Shown: positions 34,610 to 49,100, numbered from the stretch's first letter. The stretch: 64,000 nucleotides of DNA from Vibrio tubiashii ATCC 19109 (GCF_000772105.1 NZ_CP009355.1:372001-436000); one strand, 5' to 3'. A program made the numbers and translations. Notes: a model not told the origin generated them from the letters alone.

Positions 34610-36664
34610 TTATTTTCCCACAAACGCCACAATAACCTTGTCCTCACCAAGTGTTCGAGAGAACACATAGGCATTGTCATTGTCTATTGGCTGATGTTTG
34701 CCCGCACCAATTGCAGGGTGGTTGTGGCGGAACTGACCAACGGTTTGCCAGTGAGAAAGTAAGGCTTTACTTTTATCGTCGAGCTGCCAGACCATATCGG
34801 AACGAGTCCCTTGGTGGAAATCGTCTGCGTATGGGCCAAGCTCTCGACCGACTTCATCACCATAGTACACTTGAATAGCACCAGGGCTTAGGAGCAGGGC
34901 ATTAGCGGCGTTACGCTGCATGTCGAAAGATTTAAAGCGGTTGAAGAACAGCTCTGTGTCGTGGGATGACATATAGCTGACAGGGGTATAGTCAGGGGCA
35001 GATTGCATTGAATCGGCGTAGTTCTGGTAGACGTCTTGCATCTGGCTAAAGCAGGCTGCGCCTTTATCGAGTTTCTTCTGCATATCAAAGTTGATCAGCG
35101 CATCGAAACCTTGATCCGCATACGGTGAGCGGTAAGCCGAGTGCCCCCATACTTCACCCATCATCCAGAACGGTTGCCCAGACTTACCATTTTCACTGCG
35201 CCACTGCTCTAGGTTCTCGCTTGCGGCTTGTTTTAGTTTAAGCCAAACGTCCCCTTCAACATGTTTTACTGTATCGACTCTGAAACCATCAATACCAAAA
35301 CGTTTTACCCAGTCCGACTGCCACTCAACCAAGTAATCAGCCACTGTGTAGTCAGGTTTAGCGACAACGCGGGTATCTGGGTTGTCGAGAAGCCACTTAG
35401 GAGGTGTAACTGGTTTTGTTGATTCAGTAATAAAGTCTGGTAAGCCTGCTAAGTTCATTGTGGTGTCGCTGCTACCGGGTTGTGTATAGCCCGGTAAACC
35501 TGCGCGAACCCAATCTGGGCCCCACCAGTTTTGCCACTGCTTGCTTTGATAGTCGATGGCGCTATTGAAACTGTGCCAGTTTTGACCTTCTTCAGGAGTC
35601 CATTTTGCCCACTGCTCTGGCATTTTCGAACGATCGACCACCTCTAGGTTATCAAACTGCATATCTGCAAGTGTGCCATAACCCGCATGATTAACGACGG
35701 CGTCGAGTAGGATCTTAATGCCGCGTTTGTGTGCTTCCTCAACCAAGGTTTTCAGGTCTTGTTCGTTACCAAAGTTTTGGTCGATTTTAGTGAAGTCCCG
35801 TGTCCAGTAGCCGTGGTAAGAATAGAATGGGAAGCTGCCACTTTCGCCGCCACCAACAAATCCATGTACTTGCTCAACAATCGGAGAGAGCCAAATCGCG
35901 TCTGTACCTAGGCTCTTTATATAATCGAGCTTTTCAATCACGCCTTTTAGGTCGCCACCGTGGAAGGTACCAACTTCCTGTTTGCCGTCTTTCTGTCGAC
36001 TGTAACTCTGATCATTGCTGGTATCTCCATTGTTGAATCGGTCGACCATCACAAAGTAAATATTGGCGTTCTTATAGCTAAATTCGGGCTTATCAATAGG
36101 ACTCGTTGGCTCAAGTAGAACTAGACCGCCGCTGTGTTTCGACGGTGTGATGGTGACCGAGCCATTTTCAACAGTCACAACTTGCCCGCTTAACGCATCT
36201 TTAAGCTCTTCGCCATCGGTGAATGTATCGCCTAGATTCAAGGTAACTTCTTCACCAGAGTACTTTTCGCATTTTACATCAGGGATAGGTCGGCTGAATG
36301 TCTGTTTGCTCTTCTTTGCTTCACGCGCAATGGTCAGCGTGTTGTTCTCTTTATCGAAGGCAAACGAGTAGTCGCCACCGAAACGGACTTTCAGTGGCAG
36401 GACGGTATCTTCTCCGCAGTTAAGTGACAAAGGTCGACGAAATCTGACTTTCTGACCTTCAACCACAGGGCAGTTGCCATCAATCCCCGATACGGTAAGT
36501 TGATACGTTTCTTTACTCAGTGTCATGAGCGCGGGTTCAGAGGCTGATAGTGGGACATCGCGACTGGTGGTTGTTGTGGATAAAGTTAAAGTTGGACTCG
36601 CTACTACAGGTACGCTTAATAAAGCTAAGAGCATGATTGGGTTGGGTTTAAACAGACTATTCAC
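34610..36664 (-). CDS. malS: periplasmic alpha-amylase MalS
   Basis: The 684-residue enzyme matches E. coli MalS in length and in long stretches (YFVMVDRFNNGDTSNDQSY, EVGTFHGGDLKG, GFVGGGESG, GDEVGR). The GH13 catalytic set is intact: Asp in GFRVDTVKH, Glu in MMGEVWG and Asp in SSHDTELF. An N-terminal signal peptide (ends VVAS) and a beta-rich N-domain precede the barrel. It hydrolyses long maltodextrins in the periplasm. GTG 36664 has AAGGA seven bases upstream. A MalT-box-like sequence lies in the gap upstream. It is not obviously linked to the surface genes that surround it. Confidence 0.9.
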   Translation of the reverse strand: MNSLFKPNPIMLLALLSVPVVASPTLTLSTTTTSRDVPLSASEPALMTLSKETYQLTVSGIDGNCPVVEGQKVRFRRPLSLNCGEDTVLPLKVRFGGDYSFAFDKENNTLTIAREAKKSKQTFSRPIPDVKCEKYSGEEVTLNLGDTFTDGEELKDALSGQVVTVENGSVTITPSKHSGGLVLLEPTSPIDKPEFSYKNANIYFVMVDRFNNGDTSNDQSYSRQKDGKQEVGTFHGGDLKGVIEKLDYIKSLGTDAIWLSPIVEQVHGFVGGGESGSFPFYSYHGYWTRDFTKIDQNFGNEQDLKTLVEEAHKRGIKILLDAVVNHAGYGTLADMQFDNLEVVDRSKMPEQWAKWTPEEGQNWHSFNSAIDYQSKQWQNWWGPDWVRAGLPGYTQPGSSDTTMNLAGLPDFITESTKPVTPPKWLLDNPDTRVVAKPDYTVADYLVEWQSDWVKRFGIDGFRVDTVKHVEGDVWLKLKQAASENLEQWRSENGKSGQPFWMMGEVWGHSAYRSPYADQGFDALINFDMQKKLDKGAACFSQMQDVYQNYADSMQSAPDYTPVSYMSSHDTELFFNRFKSFDMQRNAANALLLSPGAIQVYYGDEVGRELGPYADDFHQGTRSDMVWQLDDKSKALLSHWQTVGQFRHNHPAIGAGKHQPIDNDNAYVFSRTLGEDKVIVAFVGK

Positions 36665-36783
36665 GTTACATCCTTGAGGTTATTATTTTTTTACCCCACT
36701 ACCCTAACTGAGCTTCGAACACACGACATCATTCCCAGCGTCTACGCCTTAAACAAAGATGTTCATCACATTCCTTATTGCTA

Positions 36784-36793
36784 GGGGAGGAGT
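36784..36793 (+). promoter_or_regulatory. putative MalT box in the malS/adhesin gap
   Basis: GGGGAGGAGT matches the MalT box GGGGA(T/G)GAGG at nine of ten positions and lies about 120 bp upstream of malS, on the strand opposite to the gene. A weaker match (8 of 10) is at 36727-36736 in the other orientation. The rest of the 502-bp gap at 36665-37166 is AT-rich, with no gene seen; it must carry the promoters of malS and the giant adhesin. Confidence 0.35.
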
Positions 36794-37166
36794 AAGGATT
36801 ATTGATAGCGTCGATAGAAGTTGATCTTGGTTCAAACTTGGAAAATAACCCTCAAACCGCAGTGAAAACTGTTGTTGTAGAAATAGTGAGTGAATTTTAA
36901 GCAATTAAGCAATGACGGCGCCTTTTATTCTCATAACTGATACAAATGGCAAAGTTTTTCAGCCGAAACTAAATTCTAATCACCTTTAACCTGCGAAATC
37001 CCTTATGTAACCTATACTTATATCTTGCTTATTGATATTTATGTCGAATATAAAATGCTGGAAATGCGAGCTATATTTGATATTTTGTGCGCATATTCTG
37101 ACAAAAACTATAACAAAACGTTTCTAGCTTCTTGCTCAGCCTGCAGGAGTGTGATTAGGAGACCTT

Positions 37167-40100
37167 ATGGACGTAGAAGTATTACGCCAAGCCGCGATAG
37201 TAAAAGAAGTTTCTGGTGATGTTGTTGCTGTCAAACCAGATGGAAGTGCTAAGAAAGTCGTTGTAGGCGATACCATTCCTAGTGGTGAAATCGTTATTAC
37301 AGCCAACCATTCGACCATTTTGATGGAGTCCTCTGAGGCTGCTATTAATCTTGATGCGAATACCCTCGCGACAGAAGATGACCTGGGCGGGTGGGGAGTT
37401 GCCCCGGTTGCCGGAGAAGTGAACTTCGACTTGGCGCAATTGGGCGAAGGTGCGATCAGCGAAGACGAATTAGCGGCCATTCAAGATGCTATCTTGGCAG
37501 GCGCTGACCCTACAGAATTGCTTGAAGCAACGGCGGCAGGTGCAGGTGCCGCAGGCTCAGCAAACGGTGGTTTTGTAACTATCGAGTACAACGGTACTGA
37601 AGTTCTGGCGAGTACTTTCTTTGAAACGTCCGGTTTTTCTACAGACTCTACCGAGCAGGTCGATGATGAAATCAGACCTATTATCTTCGCCGATGGTGGG
37701 CAAAGCATTAGTGAGGCTTTAACTGAAGGTTCTCTCTCTGGCGGTACTTACCCACAGTCAGTGACGAGCTCAGTGACCATATTTGCCGCTGATCTGTCTC
37801 TCGATCCTACCTCTTTTGTGCCAGAACCACTTTCTTTGGCCTCACTGTTAAGTGAACTAAACTCCGATATTACGTCTAATGGTGAGTCAGTTACGTTTAC
37901 CTATAACGCTACGACTAACACAATTACGGGTGTAGATGGTGATGGCAATCCTGTCCTCACTATAGATATTGATGCAACCAGCGTTGGTAGAGATGTCGGT
38001 TTAGAGCTAACCACAACAATCTTACAGCCAATTGATCACACACCTTCTGTTGGCGGCGGCCAAGTCGCCTTCACTGGTGATCAAATTACCGTTTCCTTTG
38101 AAATAACGGGTACGGATACGGGTGGAAACTCAATCCAAGCTCCGATTGATGCTCAGGTAACCATTGGGGATGGTACCGATCCTAGTGTTGCCAATATCAC
38201 CGAAGCCAATGTGTATGAAGCGGGATTGGACGATGGTTCAAAAGTTGGCGATACAAGTACTACAGCAAGCGGAACCATCACTTTTGCTGCGGGAAGTGAT
38301 GATGTCACTCAAGTACAGATTGATGTCGATGACTTCAATTCCTCTCAGCAAACATCACCAATTACTTCGCAAGGTCAAACTGTTGTATTAGAAGCGGTTG
38401 CAGGCCAGCCAGGCGTATATGTTGGTTTTATTACACTAGGTGGAAATCGAGTCGATGTACTTCGCGTGACGCTTAATGATGTCGTTAAAGCTGGAACTGA
38501 TACTTCACCAACCTTTAATGCTGGCTATTCGATTGAACTGCTTGAAGAAATAGACCATCCACTACAAGGGCAGGATTCACTTTCTATTTCTCTTCCAGTA
38601 TTTGCTACGGATGCGGACAACGATCAGTCTGTGCGTTCGAACTTAGTGGTGAATGTGGGCGATGATATCCAAGTTGTTACCGATGGTAGCTTGAGTGTTA
38701 CTGAGCCAACGATTGGTCAGTCGGCGCAAAGCAACGAGATTGATGTCATTACCGAAGCGGGTGCTGATCAAGGTAAAGTATCGACGGTGACGTTTGACGG
38801 TCAGAGTATCAACTTCAACGAGAATCAAAGCGAATACCCAGTGACTGACGGTAAGTTAGTGGTGTCTGCGGACGGCAAGATTTCCTTTATTCCTAACAGC
38901 AATGTCGACCATTCAGGCAGTGATGAGGTTAAACACACCATTGTTGTCACGGTGACAGACAAAGACGGCGATACGCTCACAAGCAACGTCGAGTTAACGA
39001 TTAAAGATGGTGCTGACCCAGTCATTACCGACATCACTCAAGCCAATGTGTATGAAGCGGGCTTAACGGATGGCTCCAAAGTCGGCGATACGGTGACGAC
39101 AGCGACTGGAGACATTAGCTTTACCACTGGCAGTGACACTGTGGTGGCGATGAAAGTCGATGTGGCTGAGTTCAATCGTACTTCGACGCTAGAGTCTGCG
39201 GGGCAAAAGGTCGTACTAGAAGAAATCACCGGCCCGAATGGTGAGTTCACCGGTCAGTACGCCGGTTACATCACGCAGAATGGAGTTAAGGTTGAGGTAC
39301 TGAAAGTGACCCTCGACCAGAGCAACTTAGGCAAGTACACAGTAACCTTGTCGCAAGAAGTCGACCATGGTGCGCAGGGCATGGATTCACTGGCGGTGAA
39401 TGTGCCAGTGTATGCGGTAGACAAAGACAACGACAATTCAGCGAGTGTAAATCTGAAGGTCAATATTGGTGATGATATCCAAGTTGTCACCGATGGTAGC
39501 CTGAGTGTTACTGAGCCAACGGTCGGTCAATCGGCGCAAAGCAATGAGATTGATGTCATTACCGAAGCGGGTGCTGACCAAGGTAAAGTGTCAACGGTGA
39601 CGTTTGATGGTCAAAGTATCAACTTCAACGAAAATCAAAGCGAATACCTAGTTACCGACGGTAAGTTGGTGGTGTCTGCGGACGGTAAGATTTCCTTTAT
39701 TCCTAACAGCAATGTTGACCATTCAGGCAGTGATGAGATTAAACACACCATTGTTGTCACGGTGACAGACAAAGACGGCGATACGCTCACAAGCAACGTC
39801 GAGTTAACGATTAAAGATGGTGCTGACCCAGTCATTACCGACATCACTCAAGCCAATGTGTATGAAGCGGGCTTAACGGATGGCTCCAAAGTCGGCGATA
39901 CGGTGACGACAGCGACTGGAGACATTAGCTTTACCACTGGCAGTGACACTGTGGTGGCGATGAAAGTCGATGTGGCTGAGTTCAATCGTACTTCGACGCT
40001 AGAGTCTGCGGGGCAAAAGGTCGTACTAGAAGAAATCACCGGCCCGAATGGTGAGTTCACCGGTCAGTACGCCGGTTACATCACGCAGAATGGAGTTAAG

Positions 40101-43100
40101 GTTGAGGTGATGAAAGTGACCCTCGACCAGAGCAACTTAGGCAAGTACACAGTAACCTTGTCGCAAGAAGTCGACCATGGTGCGCAGGGCATGGATTCAC
40201 TGGCGGTGAATGTGCCAGTGTATGCGGTAGACAAAGACAACGACAATTCAGCGAGTGTAAATCTGAAGGTCAATATTGGTGATGATATCCAAGTTGTCAC
40301 CGATGGTAGCCTGAGTGTTACTGAGCCAACGGTCGGTCAATCGGCGCAAAGCAATGAGATTGATGTCATTACCGAAGCGGGTGCTGACCAAGGTAAAGTG
40401 TCAACGGTGACGTTTGATGGTCAAAGTATCAACTTCAACGAAAATCAAAGCGAATACCTAGTTACCGACGGTAAGTTGGTGGTGTCTGCGGACGGTAAGA
40501 TTTCCTTTATTCCTAACAGCAATGTTGACCATTCAGGCAGTGATGAGATTAAACACACCATTGTTGTAACCGTGAAGGACAGTGATGGTGACGAGCTAAC
40601 CAGTACCGTCGACCTGACGATTAAAGATGGTGCTGATCCAGTCATTACCAACATCACTCAAGCTAATGTGTATGAAGCGGGCTTAACGGATGGCTCCAAA
40701 GTTGGCGATACGGTGACGACAGCGACTGGAGACATTAGCTTTACCACTGGTAGTGACACTGTAGTGGCGATGAAAGTCGATGTGGCTGAGTTCAATCGCA
40801 CTTCTACGCTAGAGTCAGCAGGACAAAAGGTAGTACTAGAAGAAATCACCGGTCCGAATGGTGAGTTCACCGGTCAGTATGCTGGTTACATTACGCAGAA
40901 TGGGGTTAAGGTTGAGGTGATGAAAGTGACCCTCGACCAGAGCAACTTAGGCAAGTACACAGTGACCTTGTCGCAAGAAGTCGACCATGGTGCACAAGGC
41001 ATGGATTCACTGGCGGTAAATGTGCCTGTCTACGCGGTGGACAAAGACAATGACAATTCAGCGAATGTGAATTTGAAGGTCAATATTGGTGATGACATCC
41101 AAGTTGTCACCGATGGTAGCCTGAGTGTTACGGAGCCAACGATTGGTCAATCGGCGCAAAGCAACGAGATTGATGTCATTACCGAAGCCGGTGCAGACCA
41201 AGGTAAAGTGTCGACGGTGACGTTTGACGGTCAGAGCATCAATTTCAACGAAAATCAGACCGAATACACAGTTACCGACGGTAAGTTAGTGGTGTCTGCA
41301 GACGGTAAGATTTCCTTTATCCCTAACAGCAATGTTGACCATTCAGGCAGTGATGAGGTTAAACACACCATTGTTGTAACCGTGAAGGACAGTGATGGTG
41401 ACGAGCTAACCAGTACCGTTGACCTGACGATTAAAGACGGTGCTGATCCAGTCATTAATACCATTGATCAAGCTAATGTGTATGAAGCGGGCTTAACGGA
41501 TGGCTCCAAAGTCGGTGATACGGTGACGACAGCGACCGGAGACATTAGCTTTACCACTGGTAGTGACACCGTGGTGGCGATGAAGGTCGATGTGGCTGAA
41601 TTCAATCGCACTTCGACGCTAGAGTCTGGCGGTCAAAAGGTCGTACTAGAAGAAATCACTGGTCCGAATGGCGAGTTCACCGGTCAGTACGCCGGTTACA
41701 TCACGCAGAATGGGGTTAAGGTTGAGGTGCTGAAAGTGACCCTCGATCAGAGCAACTTAGGCAAGTACACCGTGACCTTGTCGCAAGAAGTCGACCATGG
41801 TGCACAAGGCATGGATTCACTGGCGGTGAATGTGCCAGTGTATGCGGTGGACCAAGATAACGACAATTCAGCGAATGTGAATCTGAAGGTCAATATTGGT
41901 GATGACATCCAAGTCGTCACTGATGGCTCAATCAGCGTGGTTGAGCCAACGATTGGCCAATCGGCGCAAAGCAACGAGATTGATGTGATTACCGAAGCGG
42001 GTGCCGACCAAGGTAAAGTGTCGACGGTGACGTTTGACGGTCAGAGCATCAACTTCAACGAGAATCAAAGCGAATACCCTGTTACCGACGGTAAGTTAGT
42101 GGTGTCTGCAGACGGCAAGATTTCCTTTATTCCTAACAGCAATGTTGACCATTCAGGCAGTGATGAGGTTAAACACACCATTGTTGTAACCGTGAAGGAC
42201 AGTGATGGTGACGAGCTAACCAGTACCGTTGACCTGACGATTAAAGACGGTGCTGATCCAGTCATTAATACCATTGATCAAGCTAATGTGTATGAAGCGG
42301 GCTTAACGGATGGCTCCAAAGTCGGTGATACGGTGACGACAGCGACCGGAGACATTAGCTTTACCACTGGTAGTGACACCGTGGTGGCGATGAAGGTCGA
42401 TGTGGCTGAATTCAATCGCACTTCGACGCTAGAGTCTGGCGGTCAAAAGGTCGTACTAGAAGAAATCACTGGTCCGAATGGCGAGTTCACCGGTCAGTAC
42501 GCCGGTTACATCACGCAGAATGGGGTTAAGGTTGAGGTGCTGAAAGTGACCCTCGATCAGAGCAACTTAGGCAAGTACACCGTGACCTTGTCGCAAGAAG
42601 TCGACCATGGTGCACAAGGCATGGATTCACTGGCGGTGAATGTGCCAGTGTATGCGGTGGACCAAGATAACGACAATTCAGCGAATGTGAATCTGAAGGT
42701 CAATATTGGTGATGACATCCAAGTCGTCACTGATGGCTCAATCAGCGTGGTTGAGCCAACGATTGGCCAATCGGCGCAAAGCAACGAGATTGATGTGATT
42801 ACCGAAGCGGGTGCCGACCAAGGTAAAGTGTCGACGGTGACGTTTGACGGTCAGAGTATCAACTTCAACGAAAATCAAAATGAATACCCGGTTACCGATG
42901 GTAAGTTGGTGGTGTCTTCGGACGGTAAGATTTCCTTTATTCCTAACAGCAACGTTGACCACTCCGCGAGTGAAGAGATTAAACATACCATTGTTGTGAC
43001 CGTGAAGGACAACGACGGTGATGAGCTAACCAGTACCGTCGACCTGACGATTAAAGATGGTGCTGACCCAGTCATTAACACCATTGACCAAGCCAATGTG

Positions 43101-46100
43101 TATGAAGCGGGCTTAACCGATGGCTCCAAAGTCGGTGATACGGTGACGACGGCGACTGGAGACATTAGCTTTACCACTGGCAGTGACACTGTGGTGGCAA
43201 TGAAAGTCGATGTGGCTGAGTTCAACCGTACTTCGACGCTAGAGTCAGCAGGTCAAAAGGTCGTGCTAGAAGAAGTCACCGGCCCGAATGGTGAGTTCAC
43301 TGGTCAGTACGCTGGTTACATTACGCAGAATGGGGTTAAGGTTGAGGTGCTCAACGTGACCCTCGACCAGAGCAACTTAGGCAAGTACACCGTGACCTTG
43401 TCGCAAGAAGTCGACCATGGTGCACAAGGCATGGATTCACTGGCGGTGAATGTGCCAGTGTATGCGGTGGACCAAGATAACGACAATTCAGCGAATGTGA
43501 ATCTGAAGGTCAATATTGGTGATGACATCCAAGTCGTCACTGATGGCTCAATCAGCGTGGTTGAGCCAACGGTAGGTCAATCGGCGCAGAGCAACGAAAT
43601 TGATGTGATTACTGAAGCGGGTGCCGATCAAGGTAAAGTGTCGACGGTGACGTTTGACGGTCAGAGTATCAACTTCAACGAGAATCAAAGCGAGTACCCG
43701 GTTACCGACGGTAAGTTGGTGGTGTCTGCGGACGGTAAGATTTCCTTTATTCCTAACAGCAATGTCGACCACTCCGCGAGTGAAGAGGTTAAACACACCA
43801 TTGTTGTCACAGTGAAGGACAACGACGGTGATGAGCTAACCAGTACCGTCGAACTGACGATTACAGATGGTGCTGACCCAGTGATTACCAATATCATTCA
43901 AGCCAATGTGTATGAAGCGGGCTTAACCGATGGCTCCAAAGTTGGCGATACGGTGACGACGGCGACTGGAGACATTAGCTTTACCACTGGCAGTGACACT
44001 GTGGTGGCAATGAAAGTCGATGTAGCTGAGTTCAACCGTACTTCGACGCTGGAGTCTGCGGGTCAAAAGGTCGTGCTGGAAGAGATTACTGGCCCGAATG
44101 GTGAGTTCACTGGTCAGTACGCTGGTTACATTACGCAGAATGGGGTTAAGGTTGAGGTGCTCAACGTGACCCTTGACCAGAGCAACTTAGGCAAGTACAC
44201 CGTGACCTTGTCGCAAGAAGTCGACCATGGTGTGCAGGGCATGGATTCACTGGCGGTAAATGTACCTGTGTATGCGGTGGACCAAGACAACGACAATTCA
44301 GCGAATGTAAATCTGAAGGTCAATATTGGCGACGATACCGCGACTATTGATGGCTTCAAGATCGGCAGTACCTTCTCGGTTAATGAAGATGATACTAGCT
44401 CTGGGTCTTCGCCGGGCAGTGCAACTGCAACGGGTAGCTTTATCACTACTGAAGGTGCAGACACCGTTGTTAAGTATGAACTCGTTAATATCAATACGAC
44501 GGAGAATGGCCTTAAGTCAGGTGGTTTTGACGTTGATATTACTAAACAGACAGGGACTTCTGACCCCGCGATATATCAAGGTAAGGCGAATGGTGAGCTG
44601 GTCTTCACCTTAGAGCTGAACAGCGATGGTAGCTACACCTACACCCAAATTAAGGCCCTAGATCATGCACCGGGCTCTGATTCACTAATGGTTCCGTTTG
44701 ATGTTGTGGCGATTGACCGAGACGGAGACGTTTCTCCATCGGTTCCTCTTGCTATTGAAGTGAAAGATGACAAGCCAATATTAACAGGCACAACGGGAGA
44801 GAAAGTTGTCGACGAAGACGATCTGACTGGAATTGGTTCGGATCAATCTCAGGATACTCAAATCTCTGGCAACTTCGTTGTAAACGAAGGGGCTGATGGT
44901 GTCGTTGAGTATGAGCTTGTGGATGCAGATAATACGCTAAATGGGCTTGAATCTGGTGGTGAAAGTTTAGAGTGGGCGGCCGTTACAAATAGCGGAACTG
45001 TGTTTACCTACACGGCACAAACCACCTCAGGTGTGCCTGTGTTCACGATCAAGTTTGATACCGCAGATAACAGCTATACCTTTAATCTTCTTAAGCCTTT
45101 GGATCATCCAGATGGTGATGGTCAGAATAGCCTCGACATCAATTTCAAAGTCAAAGCAACAGACTTTGATGGCGATGAAAGTGGCGTCATTACGCTGCCG
45201 ATACAAGTGACCGATGACATTCCGCAGCTAACGGGGCAGTCAATCACACGTATCGAAGGCCAAAACTTTGGTGGCTCCAAAGTGGATATGTTCGCTGATG
45301 AAACAGATAAGGGTGCGGACAATGCTGCGCTTACCAAGATTGAAGGTACAACTGATGCGAATGGCGCAGAGATTGTATTTGGTGGTCCAAGAGGCACTTA
45401 CTTAGATTCAGTCGATCTGCGCGATGGCCGCCAAAATGTGCGTGTTTACGAACAAACAGATGATGGCAATGGCGGTACTGATACTCGTCAGTTAGGTATT
45501 TTGCGAATTAACTCAAACGGTGAGATTGAATTCCGAGCAACTAACTATCTTGAGCACAATGGTGACGAGATTAACTTCAAGGTCAATGTAACCGCGACAG
45601 ATGGGGACAATGATACCTCTATTGCCCCTCTAGATATCACGATTACTGACCGTGAAGCTCGCCCTATCGCACTTAAAGTGACGACTTTCGAAGATGCAGG
45701 TCGCGACAGCAGTATCAATTATGCATCCGGTGATGAACCGGCTTGGGAAAACGCTCAAGACAACCAAGCAGGTCTACCAAATGAGCCTGCTAAGGTCTCT
45801 TTGTCTGTTAATCTCTTCGATAGAGATAACGCCGAAGACATTGGTCAATTGACGATTAAAGCGGGTAATCATCGTGGCACTTTCTACTATGAAGAAAATG
45901 GTGTGCTCCACGAGCTTAAGGCAGACGCTAATGGCGACATTATTTTTGATGGCACCGTGCTACAGCAAAGCTTTACGCAAAGTGGTAACAACACGATAGC
46001 GACAATCGATAACCTCTATTTTGTTCCTGATCGTAACTATTCAACCGGTAACGGCGGCGTTCGCATTAACTATCAATTGCAAATCGACAATAACGGCACG

Positions 46101-49100
46101 GCTGATCATACCGTCGATTCAAACTTTAGGATTGAAGTAGAAAGTGTGGCAGATATTGCTACATGGAACGATAGTCGTAGCACTTACCAATACCAAGTGG
46201 AAGAAGATGGAGACAATGTACGCATACAACTTCGCGCGGAAACTCAAGATACGAGTAGACCAGAGACGATCACATACGAGCTGAAAGTCACGGACGGCGA
46301 AGGACACTTTGAGTTGCTTGATCGTAATGGTGACCCGATCACGCCTGTTAACGGTGTCTATACCATTTCGGCCCAAGACATAAACCGTATTCAGGTTAAT
46401 CCAGCAGATAACTACTCGGGTCAAATTCGATTTGAAGCAACTGCGGTTACGACTGAGCGATCTAACCCGTATAACGATGGCACCCTTGATAAGGAAAGTG
46501 CACGCTCAGAGCCTAAAGAAATCATTATAGATGTCACTCCAGACGCCGATATGGGTAGCTTTAGCGTCAACCGTATCCAAATTAACGAAGATAATATCGC
46601 TGATCCTGATTACACAGGAACTGGACCAAACCATGAACCTTTCACGCTCAACGAAGTTATCACAATGAACCCTTCGGTTGATACTGATGGTTCTGAGACT
46701 CTGCATGTTCGTATCTCAGATATTACGGAAGGTGCAAGTTTGGTTTGGGTTGGCTCAGGCTCAAGTCAAATCACTACCGTTACGGTCAATGGCGAAACAT
46801 ATCAAGAAATTCCTTATGACCAGCTTGGCAATGTGGAAGTGGTTCCTGATCTGCACAGTAATATAGATTTCAAGTTTGATGTAACGGGGGTGGTTAAGGA
46901 TACTGCCAACCTATCGGGTAATGTTGTTCATGTTGATGAAGCGATTATGGGCACCAAAACCGTTAACGTTGCGGTTAAAGGTGTCGCAGATACGCCTGAG
47001 AACAACACGGGCAACTCAGCTGACTGGAAAGAGTTTACTGATGGTAGCACCTCAGGTGTAGAAACAACGATTGATGAGAATGGCTCAGCAGAGATTAAGT
47101 TCTCGGTGGAATCTGGAGAGTTTGCCCAGCGTCCGGCGGATAATTCTGAGTCGATTACGGTTCTTTTGTCCAACATACCAGATGGTGTGGTGATAGAAGA
47201 CGCCAGTGGCAATGCTGTGAACTTAAACTTCACGGGTTATGACTCAAATGGCCAGCCAATCTATGAAGCGAATATTACCAACCTAGGGGCAGGATCTAAT
47301 TCAGGTATTGTGATTAGACCGGTTTCGTCTTCTACAGAAAATATCCATATCAAAGAGACCATAATCGTCACGGAAAATGATGGTCACTCTAAGAGCTTTG
47401 AGCGTGAGATTCGCGTTAAAGTTCAACCGGTTATCGATACATCAGATAACTACAAGAATACCTCTGTGGGTGATGAAGATAGCCCAATCGACATTAAGTG
47501 GCATCCTAAGGTAGGCCAAGACTATACCGATACTGATGAACATGTGACGTCGATTAAAATCAGCGGTATTCCTGATGGCTCAACGGTTTATGTTGATGGC
47601 CAAGTCGTAACGGTAACCAATGGTAGTATTGAGGTTGTTCCAAGTGCGGGTCAATCTCCAGAGGCATTTACTCAAGCAGCCCTGCAAAATGGCTTCATCC
47701 AGATAACTCCTCCGAAGGACTCAAGTACTAACTTTGATCTGCAAACGACGATTGAGATAGAAGAGGTTAATCACGAGCATGCGATTGGTCAACCTACCGA
47801 TGAAGTCGGTCGTGCACAAGCAACACTCAATGGCACCATCACCGTTAAGGTGAATCCAGTCGTTGAGCCTGAAGATGCCAATAATAGGCTGATTGTAGAA
47901 AATGAAGGTGGTAGCGAAGTTGGCTCGGCTACGAACCAAGTAGTTGCAAACAGTGACGGTTCGATTCTGTTTACAACTAATACTGCCAAAGACGCTCAGT
48001 CTGGCGAGTTTGTTATTCGCTACCTTGAAACTGATGCCTCAGGACCAGTAGGACAGCCGAATGAAGTGGTGACTCAGCTCGTCGTACAATTTGACGATAC
48101 TCGTCAGGAGATCATGGATCAGCTCTTTATTGAAGGCGCCGTTTATGAAGGTAATGGCCGTTGGGTGATTACTGATGAAGATGCATTCAGTATCAAGGCT
48201 CCAAACGGTTTAGATTACACACCAGCGACTACAGGTGACCCAAATGTATTTAACGATATTGGTCTGACTATCTATGCTCAAGTCGTAGACAAGGGTGATG
48301 ATGACACAAAGCAGAGCGTCGCAGAGCAGCGCGAGACAAAAGTCACTCTATCATTCCCAGAACATGTTGATGGTACTGATTACAAAGCTGGTGTGATTGA
48401 TATTGTTGATAACAGTGTAGTCACGGGAACAGAAGACACCAGCATTGACCTTGGTACACAGTTAAAACCTGTCATGTCGGTTATTTCTCATGACAATGTC
48501 GTTGGTCATGAAGACACCGTCACTATCGTTATAGATAACTCAGTTACTGTTGACGGTAAGACCTTCTCAATTGGTATTGGTGGTTCGAATGTAGACTTTA
48601 CCAATGGTCAATATGTGTTTAAGGCAACCTTAACCAAAGATGGCGTGATAGAAGGATTGGACGGGCTAACCCTTATTCCACCGAAAGATTATTCCGGTGA
48701 TTTCAGGCTGCCTCTGACGGTGATTACAACCGACAATACGACGGGTGATGAGATTTCGAAATCAGAGTCAGTCATCATTAAGGTAGATCCTATCGCGGAT
48801 GTCAAAGATGGGGCAAATCCAGAACCAGAGATCACGTTAGAGGTGAAAGGCTCACTGGATGACTCAATGGACCCGATTGATCAAGATGGTCAAGGTGGGC
48901 CGGATAAAGTTGGCTACGAAGATAGTTACATTCAACTCGATCTTGGTTATGACATCGCTGATAAAGTGACGGGCGTTGAAGGTGGTAAAGAAGTGCTCTC
49001 TTCTGTGACGCTAACTTTAGCGGACACAACGATTGGTGAGTTTTATGACCAAGCCGGGAAAAGTTTAGGGCCATCGGTAACCTTTACTCAGGCTCAGATC

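Noticed and set aside
37025..37219. 64-residue open frame at the adhesin start
   Set aside because: It overlaps the adhesin start in another frame, with no ribosome site or recognisable domain.
38661..44330. CRISPR-like or transposon-like repeat array
   Set aside because: The unit is 810 bp, in frame, and codes for protein domains without spacers or ends.
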